A stretch of DNA of 64,000 nucleotides from Notospermus geniculatus (GCA_002633025.1 NMRB01000159.1:331923-395922), one strand, 5' to 3'. Shown: positions 37,489 through 46,842, counted from the stretch's first letter. The notes: generated by a model not told the origin, from the letters alone. A program made the numbers and translations.

Positions 37489-38999
37489 GTTCACCACTGT
37501 TCGAGTTGAATTGAAGTCATGCATACCAGATGACCAATCATATAAAGCCGGGATCGCCCAATCCCAATGTTCCCCGATACAATGGTGGTTCTGTGTTTCC
37601 CAGGTCCTATGTTCACCAGGTTCTATATATTCTGGTGACATAGGTAGCAATCACAAAGAACCACTGATTACCTCAGAATATCATCTTCTGAGCCTATAAA
37701 TGCTTTGTCACTCGGCTCTCATCACAATATTTCATTCCACCAAGCAGAAGGAGTCAATTTTCACCTAAAAATCTTGTTTTCGCAGATTCAGGAATCAAAA
37801 TGCAAATTTTAATGAATATTGAGCACTTCTTTTGATGGAACTTCTAGATTACTTCGTACTTTGGAATGATATTGAATGCAATTCAGATTTTTAGAGTTCT
37901 GGATAAGAAACCATAAAATTTATCAACTGTTTTTCATGGTGCCCATCTATTTTCACGAACATTGATTAATTCAATTCACAACATAAAAATTTTCTTATTT
38001 CTCATCTGCAACTCGATCCCAACAGAGACCTGGAGATGACGTATGAAAACGTTGAGAAAAAGTCCCAATAATTTCTAGGGAACTGAATAAACTCTGTCAT
38101 GTGGTAATAGTCCCGGGACTATCAATAATGGTAGGAAACGTAAGTAGCATAAAACAGTGAAATTTACAGCGGAACTGAATGAGCATTTGCAATCTGATTA
38201 ACACATCTGCCCCTCAGGTTAGAGCAGACAGCATCTTGTGTTTGGAGTTTTCCAAAAGCCTTGGAAATGAATTGGAAAGAATTTGAAGGAGCGTTTTTTA
38301 GACGGTTGATAGGAACAACCTGTCTTCAGATATTTTCCAATCAATTCCGTAACATGGGAAGAAACTTCGGAGATGTCGTCTGCTGAACTGTGGGGCTGAT
38401 GAATTAAGAAGATATCGATGATGGAAGAGTGCCATTTCTTTGATTGTTTATTGGTCGAGAAAACAAATTGTTTTTACCACGGGACAGAAATGTGTAAAAA
38501 TTAACATGGAGGTAATTTCCCCTCAGAACTGCCGTCGACTGAAACATTTTATGCAAATGTTAAAAGCACAAATGTTCCCAATTCAAACATCTGAAAATTA
38601 ATGGTATTAATCCTGATAGTTCATTATGGTTGATTCATAATGTAATCAACATGATTAACAAACCTCACCCCATGGGATGTTTTCTTCTTCTCGTTATGTA
38701 CATTCAGTGGAGAGAATGGCACTTAGGAACAAGATTGATTTCCTCTAAAATTGTCCTTGTGTAAATGCTGTTGGGTTGAATGGTAAAAAAGGTGTGAAAA
38801 ATACTTCTGGGTAGTCGATTTAGTAGATTACGAGGAGATTCAATGATCCCTCTGAGATTCTGGGAGTTTGATGGAGAGCCAGTTAAAAAATGTGACCAAG
38901 ACAAAACCAAGAATCTCTGTATCCTACTGAGAGCCAGATCGGATTTTCAACTGCCAAGACTGAATTGAAAATATGCAAGTCAAATTAATACGTAATGTT
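37489..38999. other. No gene seen
   Basis: Unique AT-rich sequence between the hairpin and the 3' end of TMEM128. No exon, TIR element or tandem array was recognised. Confidence 0.5.
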
Positions 39000-39003
39000 T
39001 TAC

Positions 39004-39200
39004 TTTATTTACAAATATAAATAAACAATTTGCACTCTTAACTTTTAAAGCAAATGTGACTCAGAAAAATGCAATCAACCACATGTCTGCTCTGACTACT
39101 GAACATGAAACTTGTAGTTGGTCAGAATACTCTAAGAGTGTAAAAAGAGAAAATGTTTATTCACTATTTATTACAAATTGCTGGTAAAATCCCAAATTCT
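39004..39200 (-). other. TMEM128 3' UTR with poly(A) signal candidates
   Basis: On the minus strand AATAAA occurs at 39161-39156 (about 40 nt after the stop) and at 39009-39004. The nearer signal would give a very short UTR. Which one is used cannot be told from sequence. Confidence 0.5.
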
Positions 39201-39378
39201 TTATGTTGCCTTCTTCTCTCTGGCTGCTGGATCTGCATGATGGATGGGTTTTCTTTGAGGCATACATGTTGATGAGAAAGGAGGCATCATCGCTATGACG
39301 ACGACCACGCCCATGAAGAGTATGAAGAGTATCACAGGAGTAAAGATGCGGTAAAGAGGCCACAGACCAACAATCACA
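39201..39378 (-). CDS. TMEM128: TMEM128, last coding exon
   Basis: Minus-strand exon opening after TCTCTTCAG and ending at TAA (39203-39201). It enters in phase 2, completing the Phe codon begun in the upstream exon. It codes VIVGLWPLYRIFTPVILFIL then FMGVVVVIAMM, the fourth membrane segment, followed by a basic cytosolic tail ending AAREKKAT that is longer than in the vertebrate protein. The FTP..LF..FMGVV pattern is what I recognise from TMEM128, a four-pass membrane protein of the endomembrane system whose molecular role is poorly known. Confidence 0.88.
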
Positions 39379-39695
39379 CTGAAGAGAGAAAAACACAGGA
39401 ATGTTCAGTACTGGTGCTACTCCACATGAGTTTTCTCATACAAGTTGGCTCTCTGTGGGCAACCAACAGTGAATTGACCAGTGAAAGCCAACTCGTGCAA
39501 TAACAACTCACTTGTGGAGCAGTACATTAAATATGACTTTCTAGCCATAGATTGTTGTTGTTAGCCCCAAAGAAGATCATCTTCAGGTGAAATTCTGACA
39601 ACTCTGACCTCCAAGATATCTCAAGGACATCTCTGCTGTCCTCTCTCTCCACAAAATTTACGATCAGATCGGATCTTTCTCTGAATATCACTTAC

Positions 39696-39863
39696 AAAAT
39701 AGATCCGATGAAAAAGCTTGCAGTTGCAACCGGTATGGCAGCCGGATACAGTCTCTCCCAGTCATCAGAGCTGATCTTCTTGATCCACGTGAGCCAAACA
39801 ATTAGGAAGAATGCAATTGAGAGATTAACGGTGATGCAGACTACTCCAATGTTGAACCAAAAC
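39696..39863 (-). CDS. TMEM128: TMEM128, middle exon
   Basis: 168-nt minus-strand exon between an ATTTTCAG acceptor and a GTAAGT donor. It codes WFNIGVVCITVNLSIAFFLI (second membrane segment), the WLTWIKKISSDDWERLYPAA loop and IPVATASFFIGSI (start of the third). The phases (in 2, out 2) match both neighbours. It aligns in order with the TMEM128 core, including the LSIAF and P-A-x-IP-x-x-TASF patterns. Confidence 0.9.
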
Positions 39864-40049
39864 CTGAAAATTGATTGTCAAATCATGATTGACAATACAT
39901 GTATTATCATAGCCTGTTTGGTCAAACTACTTTTATCTCAAACTTTGTTCAAGCGACTTTGAATCTAGATGACGTCTTAAATTGTCTGCTATTTTGGCCA
40001 TGTTGAGAAAATTTCAAGTGATAATGAATAAACCTCCCAGGGGTCTTGA

Positions 40050-40230
40050 CTGGCCAATAGGCCCCTTTCGAAAGTCGGCCATTTCGGCTTTGAGGGTAAA
40101 ATGAAAGGGGAAAATGCATTGAATTTTGCCAGAAATTGCAGAAGTAACTGTCAGAAATGTGGTGATTGCCAAACCATTGAGAATTTTGAGAAAAAATGTG
40201 TGTTATCGATAAACTTTTCGAGAAATGAGT
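40050..40230. repeat. Left arm of a foldback repeat split by DIRS
   Basis: Contains TTTCGAAAGTCGGCCATTTC, GGGAAAATGCATTGAATTTT and GCCAGAAATTGCAGAA. The reverse complement of these words, in order, makes up 46453-46640. The two arms would have faced each other over about 90 bp before the DIRS insertion. Confidence 0.85.
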
Positions 40231-40299
40231 GGTTTTCTACACCTGAACAATAGGTGGATTTAACAGACGCTTCAAACTGTCAATTGTTCAGTTGAAGAA

Positions 40300-40387
40300 T
40301 AAAATTTTCTCTAGTGAAAATGTTATCCACTAGTAGCGTACTTACCTGTTAGAATCTACTTTTGAGTACTCTCCGGCTAGCCGGACC
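40300..40387 (-). repeat. Extra DIRS left terminus before an N
   Basis: 88 bases identical to 40833-40920 (TAAAATTTTCTCTAGTG.. to ..GCTAGCCGGACC), ending at the N at 40388. It joins directly to the foldback arm on its left, so it looks like the genuine left junction of the insertion in this intron. Confidence 0.9.
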
Positions 40388-40832
40388 NTTGACAAAAAAT
40401 GCACGCCATGCACAGGGCGATGCATTGTGAATGTACTGCGGGGGCGCTGATGGTTGGGCCCTTTCCGCTTCGCTGATTTAGGCCTGCGCCTATGCTGATT
40501 GGCCATGTGCTAGGTGCGATAAGGCCTATGGCCTATCGGCAGAAATTTGCACTTATTAGGCCTAGATGTAGTAAGCCCAACCAACCCATGAACCCACCCC
40601 TATCATGCCTATGCAACAACGCCGCCGACCCGAAAACGGGACCGCGCCCACATCATGACATCCGGGCATGACATGACATGCCCCACATGTTTGGCACAGA
40701 CAGTAGCGCCTCTGGTGGCAATCCAATCCCATCTTTTCTTTTGGCGGCAGGCAGGAGACCCGCTGTGAGATACCGATTTCAGCTGACTCCGGCTGTCTGA
40801 TGCCGTGATTTTTTTTCTCCGTACCATGGGAT
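40388..40832. other. Assembly gap (single N) and 444 bp of unplaced sequence
   Basis: N at 40388 followed by 40389-40832, which is neither DIRS nor the host foldback. It is GC-richer, has GGCCTATGGCCTATCGG-type words, and no exon was recognised. It is probably the left flank of another contig, or of another DIRS copy, joined here by scaffolding. Confidence 0.6.
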
Positions 40833-40857
40833 TAAAATTTTCTCTAGTGAAAATGTT

Positions 40858-40996
40858 ATCCACTAGTAGCGTACTTACCTGTTAGAATCTACTTTTGAGT
40901 ACTCTCCGGCTAGCCGGACCACACGCCGAACATATATTTTTTAGACCCAACCACCTGACCTAACTAGGTCACGCCATCCCATAATCCTCTACTTTT
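40858..40996. repeat. DIRS inverted terminal repeat, 3' side
   Basis: Reverse complement of 46301-46440 with differences only in the AGTAGCGTA against GCGTAGCTCC stretch next to ATCCACT. Contains CTCCGGCTAGCCGGACC, itself a palindrome, and CCTAACTAGGTCACG. Confidence 0.93.
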
Positions 40997-41055
40997 GAGG
41001 CAGAGCCGAGGATAGACATAAGAAACTTTAGAATAAAGTGGGGAGGTGGGAGGGT

Positions 41056-41157
41056 ATTCTAACAGGTAAGTACGCTACTAGTGGATAACATTTTCACTAG
41101 AGAAAATTTTAATCCACTGCGTAGCTCCCTTACCTGTTAGAATCTACTTTTGAGTAC
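41056..41157. repeat. DIRS internal complementary region
   Basis: 41056-41111 is the exact complement of the outer left end (40833-40888) and 41112-41157 is the exact complement of the outer right end (46395-46440). The junction at 41111/41112 is therefore a copy of the two element ends joined together, as needed to template a circular DNA form. Confidence 0.95.
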
Positions 41158-41288
41158 AGAAATAATGAAGCAACAACGGAGGTGGGAACAAAAAATGAGA
41201 TACCCTATCTCAACCTCCTAACATATATACAAGTATTTACATCCGAACCAATACCAACCGATATTGGATCAACTAGACAACCGAATGT

Positions 41289-42341
41289 CTACCTTGTACT
41301 GGACAGAACTGCTGTCGCAAAGCGACTTCTCTGTCCCTCCACATCACGCATGTAGAACGCGGTGAACGTTGTATCGCCTTTCCAGTTAGCTGCGGCCATA
41401 ATATCGTCCATTGGTACCGCCTTTGCTAACGCCCAGGACGACGCATGGCCTCTAACATCATGGGCCCGACATTTTAGTCTGTCCCTTACTGAGGCATTCG
41501 CATATGCCCAGCGGATCGTCTCCCTGATCCAGCGACTAAGGGTGTCTGGGGAACACGGGCGGACCCTCCCCTTAGCGTAGCACAGGAATAACTGATCATG
41601 ATCCTTGCGATCCACTTCTGTACGTTTTAAGTAGAACTTTAAGGCACGACAAGGACATAGCCACTTGTCCTCAAATACGCTAGAAAGCTTTTTCATATCA
41701 GGCAGGAAAATCGCCTTGCTCAGATACGAGATGGATTCATTCTTAGCCAGATAGCCTGGGTGTGGAATGAGGTTCACCCCTTCCCTCGACCACTGGATAT
41801 GGCCGTCCCTGACTGACAGAGCGTGAAGAGTGCTCCTCCTCCGAGCTGAGGCAGCTGCAACCAGGAACAGCGTCTTCCAAGCCAGAAACTTCATTTCCGC
41901 AGAACTCAAAGGTTCGAATGGTGGGAGGCAGAGTTTCATCAGAACCAAAGGAAGGTTCCAGGCCGGCACTAAGGTTCTTTCCGGGGGTTTGCCCAAAAAG
42001 AAGGCCTTCAACATTTGTGAGAGTAAGGGATGCCGACCTACCGTCACTCCCTCCCAGCCCTGATGGACTATTGAAATCGCAGCCCTATAACCAGAAATCG
42101 TACGGGCTTGGCGGCCCTCTTCAAATGCGAATTCTAAGAAATCCGCCACTTGACTCAGAGAGGTTCGCAGTGGGTCCAGAGAATGCTGTTCACACCACCT
42201 ATACTAGTAAACCCGAAGTCGGGCGTCATAGGTGGCGATAGTAGATTCCCTGCGGGAACCAGCTGCCCGTCTTGCAGCCTTCTCAGAAATGCCTTTCTCG
42301 GTCCAGGCAGACTTGATAATTTCCACGCAACTAACTTCAGA
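41289..42341 (-). pseudogene. DIRS tyrosine recombinase with one in-frame stop
   Basis: Open from GTG at 42149 to 41289 (286 codons), with the N-terminal SAM-like arm continuing upstream in the same frame to about 42341 (EKGISEKAARRAAGSRREST) but broken by TAG at 42206-42204. The catalytic residues of the tyrosine recombinase family are all visible: Arg in SARRRST (~103), HDVR (His 230, Arg 233), NWKG (Trp 256) and the nucleophile Tyr 266 in AFYMRDV. It would integrate the circular DNA. The lone stop suggests recent inactivation, or a sequencing or allelic difference. Confidence 0.9.
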
Positions 42342-44425
42342 ATTGAGGGGTTGCTGTGTAGGCGTCTGCTGTGAGGCTGAAACAGGAGGTCCCGCCTGTC
42401 CGGTAGGATTAGCGGGGTTTCTATCAGCAGAGACAATATCTCCGGAAACCATGGTTGTCTCGGCCACCAGGGGGCCAGCAGAATCACTTGACAAGGGGAC
42501 TCTTGTATTTTCTGCAGCACTCTCTGAATTAGAGCCACAGGGGGAAACGCATAACCGAACAGCCCGTTCCAACTGATTGACAACGCGTCCACCTCCCACG
42601 CCTCGGGGTCTGGGACCGGTGAGACGTACGTCGGTAGTTGGTGATTCAGACTGGTTGCAAACAGATCCACTAATGGTCTGTCCAGCCTGTCGAAGACCAG
42701 CGAGAGAATCTGAGGGTCTATCGTCCATTCTGTGGGAAACACTTTGTTTCGTCTGGAAAGGGCATCTGGTACAATGTTCTTTACCCCCGGTATGTGTCTC
42801 GCCCTCAACGTTATACCGTGACGATGACACCAAAGGAGCAGGGTCCGTGTTAATTGGAACAGATCCCAGGAATGGGTTCCCCCTTGCTTGTTGACATATG
42901 ACGCCACTGTTGTGTTGTCTGTCAATAGAAGTACGGATTTCCCTTCTACTTGCGGCCTGAAATGAAGGAGGGCAAGCTGCGCCCCCTTCAACTCCAGCCA
43001 GTTTATATGCATCAGGGATTCTTCCTGTGACCAAGTTCCCCACGAGGATCGGCCGTTCAGGGTTGCTCCCCACCCTTCCAGGGAGGCATCCGTGGATAGG
43101 GTAACCTGAGGTGCCTGAGGACGCAACCTCAACCCCCGTCTGGTGTTCTCCAAGTTGGTCCACCAGAGCAGGGAGCGCTTCAGCTCCTGGGTCAAGACGA
43201 TGTTCTTCTTCAGTGACTGACGGTTGGGGTCCCACTGAGACCCCAGGTGAAACTGCAGCGGTCGCATGTATAGACGAGCGAGTGGCACTACATCTATCAT
43301 CGACGCCATCCTGCCCAGAAGGCTGAGAATGCCTCGGGCGGGGCATTGATCCTTCGCTAGGATGCCCTCCATGGCTACTTTCAGTTCTACAGCCCTCTCC
43401 CATACCGGGAAAACTAACACCCGACAGAGGTCTATCTCTGCACCCAGGAATACAATCTGATGTGACGGGGAGAGATGGGACTTTTCCCAATTTATCAGGA
43501 ATCCGAGAGATGTAACCGTCCGCGTTACCAAGGCTATCAGTTTGAGCAGAGCTGACCTCGATCTTGCTCGCAACAGCCAATCGTCGAGGTAGGCGTGAAT
43601 TCTTGCCCCTCTTCGCCTCAGGTAGCCTAACACTGCAGCTACCACTTTTGTGAAGACCCTCGGAGCTGGTTTGAGACCAAAAACCAGAGCCTTGAACTGA
43701 TAATGTTTTCCGTCTACACAAAACCTGAGGTATTGGCGGGACTCCTGATGAATTGGAATGTGAAAATATGCGTCTGCTAAATCTAGCGAAGCTAGCCATT
43801 CCCCTGGACGAACTGAGCGCAACACTGACCGGAAGGTCTCCATCCTGAAGTGCTGATCCGGTATGTACTCGTTCAGCTTTTTCAGGTTCAGAACGGGACG
43901 AAACCCCCCTGACTTTTTGGGAACCAGAAAAAGATTTGAGTAAAATCCTTGACCTACCTGCTGGTCTGGCACCTGTTCCACAGCTTCTTTCTGAAGCAGC
44001 TTCTCTATCTCTACCCGCATTGCCTGGGACTCCTCCATGGTGTGGGCCCTGCACTGTGGGATGACGATAGGACATGTAGGTGGCTGCTCTCGGAACTCTA
44101 ACAAATATCCCTCTTTCACGACCCCCAACACAAATTTGTCCTTCGTGATGTTTCGCCATCTTCTCCCGAAGGAAGCCAACCTTCCTCCCACTGGGGGTTG
44201 AGTGGGGGGAGGTCCTGATCTGTCGTTGCTATTTGAACCTATTGTATTGCCCCCTACCCTGTCCTTTCCATCGCCTGTCCTGCTTGCCACGAAAGGACTG
44301 GTGCTGAGAGGGCTGGGGTCTACCTCCCCTCCCGAGACCTGAATTGTCAGATTTGGGTGCGGGGGCTTCTGGAGCGACTGGGATCCATCTTTTGTCCCCG
44401 GGAGGAGGCAGACACCTCTCTTCAT
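42155..44425 (-). CDS. pol: DIRS reverse transcriptase / RNase H / MTase-like polyprotein
   Basis: 756 codons, intact. The RT domain (about residues 115-330) has SLDLADAYFHIPI at ~213 and the catalytic YLDD at 279-282. RNase H (about 438-560) shows LSTDAS at ~443, the ELKGAQ glutamate at ~478, LTDNT at ~502 and the VPDALSR aspartate at ~554. A further conserved block (about 565-675: VDLFATSLNHQLP, DALSISWNGLFGYAFPP, LLAPWWPRQPWFP) matches the DAM-methyltransferase-like domain described between RNase H and recombinase in DIRS elements. The start overlaps gag, so expression may need reinitiation or frameshift. The C-terminus overlaps the start of the recombinase. Confidence 0.95.
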   Translation of the reverse strand: MKRGVCLLPGTKDGSQSLQKPPHPNLTIQVSGGEVDPSPLSTSPFVASRTGDGKDRVGGNTIGSNSNDRSGPPPTQPPVGGRLASFGRRWRNITKDKFVLGVVKEGYLLEFREQPPTCPIVIPQCRAHTMEESQAMRVEIEKLLQKEAVEQVPDQQVGQGFYSNLFLVPKKSGGFRPVLNLKKLNEYIPDQHFRMETFRSVLRSVRPGEWLASLDLADAYFHIPIHQESRQYLRFCVDGKHYQFKALVFGLKPAPRVFTKVVAAVLGYLRRRGARIHAYLDDWLLRARSRSALLKLIALVTRTVTSLGFLINWEKSHLSPSHQIVFLGAEIDLCRVLVFPVWERAVELKVAMEGILAKDQCPARGILSLLGRMASMIDVVPLARLYMRPLQFHLGSQWDPNRQSLKKNIVLTQELKRSLLWWTNLENTRRGLRLRPQAPQVTLSTDASLEGWGATLNGRSSWGTWSQEESLMHINWLELKGAQLALLHFRPQVEGKSVLLLTDNTTVASYVNKQGGTHSWDLFQLTRTLLLWCHRHGITLRARHIPGVKNIVPDALSRRNKVFPTEWTIDPQILSLVFDRLDRPLVDLFATSLNHQLPTYVSPVPDPEAWEVDALSISWNGLFGYAFPPVALIQRVLQKIQESPCQVILLAPWWPRQPWFPEILSLLIETPLILPDRRDLLFQPHSRRLHSNPSILKLVAWKLSSLPGPRKAFLRRLQDGQLVPAGNLLSPPMTPDFGFTSIGGVNSILWTHCEPL

Positions 44426-45341
44426 GCGGGGCTAGGCCCCTGAACCTCTTAAACTGCATCTGCAGTTGGTCCTTGATCTTCCGCTTAGCAGGGATCGTAG
44501 ACTGCTGATGAGAGTTCGAGGTGGAGATTAATGTTTGGGCCATCTCCCGGGCATCCCGCCGCAATTGCGAGCTTTCTTTAGCTATTTCATTAAATTTCCC
44601 TCCGAATAATTCTACCCCTTGAATGGGTATCTTCATCAGGGCTTCGTTATCCGCCTTGTCCGGCATACTAAGCGCATCAGCGAAAATAGTTCTTCGTTCC
44701 TGCACGCACTTTGCGGACGCTGCAATACTACATGCCGAAATATCCGTCAATGTAGTAGCAAGGGCTCCCAGTAAGGAGGCTACGTCTTCCTCTGAGACAT
44801 CTTTGCTGTCCGTTGACATGGCTTCTCGAAGGGCTACTAGCAAGTATGAAGCATGAGAAACGACTCTTTGTTGTGACCGTAAGACTTGGTCTACCCCGGC
44901 CAGGGCCTTCTCTGCCTTACGTTCTGCAGGAAACAAGGTTCTCGGTTTGTGCTGGCTCGAACCCCCTACCTTTGTGGCCAAATAGGTGGAGACCGCTTTA
45001 TCCACTATCGGGACTCTCCCCAACCGGTCAAAGTCCTCTTCCGGCCATCGATATTGTTGTCTGAGACGATTGATCTCTGAAAAGGGAACCTTCGGAAGTC
45101 CTTTGTTGACTTTTTCCCACTTATTATCTATCATTCCATCCGCTGGAATAGCTGGAATTTCGGGGGTTGAGTTGGATGGCACCTCAGAAAAGGCGGAGGC
45201 CAAAACCGACGACTTCTGCTTGGATTCTGGCACCTTAATGGGAATATCCAAGCTTTTTGCCATTAATGTCATAGTCTTACCCCAAGAGTGGGGAATAATA
45301 CTGCCCACTGGGGGCGCATCACCTTCCTGGCCTTCATGCAT
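44229..45341 (-). CDS. gag: DIRS gag-like protein, C-terminal part (out of frame)
   Basis: 370 codons from an internal ATG, open upstream to a TGA near 45420. The protein is helix-rich in the middle (EKVNKGLPKVPFSEINRL, RKAEKALAGVDQVLRSQQ) with a C-terminal RG/Q-rich nucleic-acid-binding-like tail (GRGGRPQ..GKGQGRGQYNRFK). It overlaps the N-terminal part by 73 nt in a different frame. The simplest reading is one gag gene broken by a 1-2-nt indel around 45341-45420; programmed frameshifting cannot be excluded. It overlaps the RT frame by 197 nt. Confidence 0.8.
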   Translation of the reverse strand: MHEGQEGDAPPVGSIIPHSWGKTMTLMAKSLDIPIKVPESKQKSSVLASAFSEVPSNSTPEIPAIPADGMIDNKWEKVNKGLPKVPFSEINRLRQQYRWPEEDFDRLGRVPIVDKAVSTYLATKVGGSSQHKPRTLFPAERKAEKALAGVDQVLRSQQRVVSHASYLLVALREAMSTDSKDVSEEDVASLLGALATTLTDISACSIAASAKCVQERRTIFADALSMPDKADNEALMKIPIQGVELFGGKFNEIAKESSQLRRDAREMAQTLISTSNSHQQSTIPAKRKIKDQLQMQFKRFRGLAPHEERCLPPPGDKRWIPVAPEAPAPKSDNSGLGRGGRPQPSQHQSFRGKQDRRWKGQGRGQYNRFK

Positions 45342-46123
45342 TGAAAAGGTAGTTGATGCAGATGGAGAATTCCAAGACGACTCCGGGTCCTGGAGGATAC
45401 CCCGACCCGTTGCTCAGCTGAAGGAGAATCCGGTGAAGCAGGGGACTCCCGTGGCTTGGAATCCAGGACTCTGGTTACTCCCGGAGGTAAAACAAATCTC
45501 GGAGCACCTTGACTTGCAGGGGGGGCTCCTGACGCGCCTCCCCTCCATGGCCGTTTGGGCGAGGGAGATCCGAACATGCTATCTTCATCGTAATCCTCAT
45601 GAACAGTGATTACCTCTCTTATATCCTCGCCTTGTTGCAAACCACCGTCCGAAGAACCAGATCTGTTCTGATCCATACGTGGTGCCAAGGAAGCCAAGGA
45701 ATTGGCAAGAGTCTGTTGCACCGTGGTTTCCATCGATGTCTTCAATGCATCAAATCTGGCATTCATCATCGATTCCAATTCGGCCTTCATCTTGTCAGTG
45801 GAAACACTGGAAAAAGACATGGAAGAGCCAGTTTTGGCCTTTTTGGTCGGCCTGGCTGACGTTGAGGTGGAGCTGGTTTCAACTCTACGCTTGGTGCCTC
45901 GGGAACGAGACTTAGATTGAGAACCAGACTTACTTGCAGGTGCCTTTCCACCTGACGAAGCAGGTTGGTCACCGCCCGATTCACCTGCATTGTACCCTGA
46001 GAAACCAGGAGCAGGCCCATCGTGACTCGAAGTATGCATGTCATGCACACCTGAATGTACGTGCACGCCGGCCTCCTCGTGCGGCGGGAACACCGCGGCC
46101 GCGAGATTGAACTCTCCGTCCAT
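45269..46123 (-). CDS. gag: DIRS gag-like protein, N-terminal part
   Basis: 284 codons from the first ATG inside the 5' terminal repeat. The protein is low-complexity and basic (KSGSQSKSRSRGTKRRVE, ARPTKKAKT), with a possible short coiled coil (DKMKAELESMMNARFDALKT) and a DYDEDSMF acidic patch. It ends in a frame that reads on for about 30 residues beyond the homologous change of frame. The continuation lies in another frame (44229-45341). No zinc knuckle. Identified as gag by position; DIRS gags are poorly conserved. Confidence 0.8.
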   Translation of the reverse strand: MDGEFNLAAAVFPPHEEAGVHVHSGVHDMHTSSHDGPAPGFSGYNAGESGGDQPASSGGKAPASKSGSQSKSRSRGTKRRVETSSTSTSARPTKKAKTGSSMSFSSVSTDKMKAELESMMNARFDALKTSMETTVQQTLANSLASLAPRMDQNRSGSSDGGLQQGEDIREVITVHEDYDEDSMFGSPSPKRPWRGGASGAPPASQGAPRFVLPPGVTRVLDSKPRESPASPDSPSAEQRVGVSSRTRSRLGILHLHQLPFQCMKARKVMRPQWAVLFPTLGVRL

Positions 46124-46300
46124 ACTGTCGAAACTAAGCCGAAACTGACGAGAGGAAGCACTACGTTGAGACGATATACGATAATGATCAAAGTATTAAC
46201 ACTGATTGAACGCCCCAACTCAACTACGGCCAGAAATGACGAAAATTGCAGCAAAAACTTACGAGCTCAAAACAAAACGTGTGTCCGACTACGGCGCCGA

Positions 46301-46440
46301 AAAAGTAGAGGATTATGGGATGGCGTGACCTAGTTAGGTCAGGTGGTTGGGTCTAAAAAATATATGTTCGGCGTGTGGTCCGGCTAGCCGGAGAGTACTC
46401 AAAAGTAGATTCTAACAGGTAAGGGAGCTACGCAGTGGAT
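46301..46440. repeat. DIRS inverted terminal repeat, 5' side
   Basis: Starts AAAAGTAGAGGATTATGGG and ends GCAGTGGAT at the host junction. Partner of 40858-40996. The gag start lies about 180 bp inside it, so it probably holds the promoter; no TATA-like box is obvious. Confidence 0.93.
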
Positions 46441-46650
46441 AAATGCAGAAATCTTCAAAAATTGATCGATGACACCCAATTTTTTTCACACATTTCTCAA
46501 TGAATTGGCCCTCAAAACATGTTTGCCAAATTTCAAGCATTTATAACATTTCTGCAATTTCTGGCAAAACTAAATGCATTTTCCCATTTGTTTTTACCAT
46601 CAGCACCGAAATGGCTGACTTTCGAAAGGCACCTATAGCATGTATAGACA
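46441..46650. repeat. Right arm of the foldback repeat
   Basis: Contains TTCTGCAATTTCTGGCAAAA, AATGCATTTTCCC and CCGAAATGGCTGACTTTCG, complementary to 40065-40140, plus a weaker TTCTCAATG..TCGATGACAC part matching 40180-40215. It begins immediately at the DIRS right end. Confidence 0.85.
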
Positions 46651-46670
46651 GGTCAGATGACGATACGCAC

Positions 46671-46842
46671 CTGTTGATGCCAGGATCATACAGAACTGTG
46701 TTGCCAAAATCTGTCCAGTAAAACATCCCAACTGATGCTATGAGCCAGCACAAGTTTGATAAACTCCATGGCTTCTCTGGTTTTGTATCTGGTATTTTGT
46801 AATACTTCTTGAACTCTGGATCATTCTCTATCTTTTCCAACA
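46671..46842 (-). CDS. TMEM128: TMEM128, upstream exon
   Basis: 172-nt exon after TGTTTTGCAG, donor GTGCGT. It codes a charged cytosolic stretch (LEKIENDPEFKKYYKIPDT) and the first membrane segment NLCWLIASVGMFYWTDFGNT, then DPGINR. It ends in phase 2 and joins to the exon at 39863 across a 6.8-kb intron that contains the DIRS element and a foldback repeat. It enters in phase 1, so it cannot start the protein; the ATG-like context at its left edge spans the splice site. Confidence 0.88.

Larger units (their letters stand above)
40833..46440 (-). mobile_element. DIRS-type tyrosine-recombinase retrotransposon, nearly full length
   Basis: About 5.6 kb, transcribed on the minus strand in the order gag, RT/RNase H/MTase, tyrosine recombinase. 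It has inverted termini of about 139 bp (40858-40996 and 46301-46440), a 25-bp left extension (40833-40857) and an internal complementary region at 41056-41157. These are the defining DIRS features: replication through a circular intermediate and integration by recombinase, without target duplication and without integrase or LTRs. It lies in the TMEM128 intron in the same orientation as the gene. There is one frame break in gag and one in-frame stop in the recombinase, so this copy is recent but probably not self-sufficient. Confidence 0.95.

Noticed and set aside
37244-37699. 151-codon frame
   Set aside because: It reads through both arms of the 260-bp palindrome, so its length is an artefact of self-complementarity.
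39708-39962. 84-codon plus-strand frame
   Set aside because: It is antisense to the TMEM128 middle exon, whose minus-strand reading matches a known family with correct splice phases.
42204-44159. 651-codon minus-strand frame overlapping the RT gene
   Set aside because: Most of it is the out-of-frame shadow of the RT polyprotein. Only its last ~45 codons are real, as the start of the recombinase.
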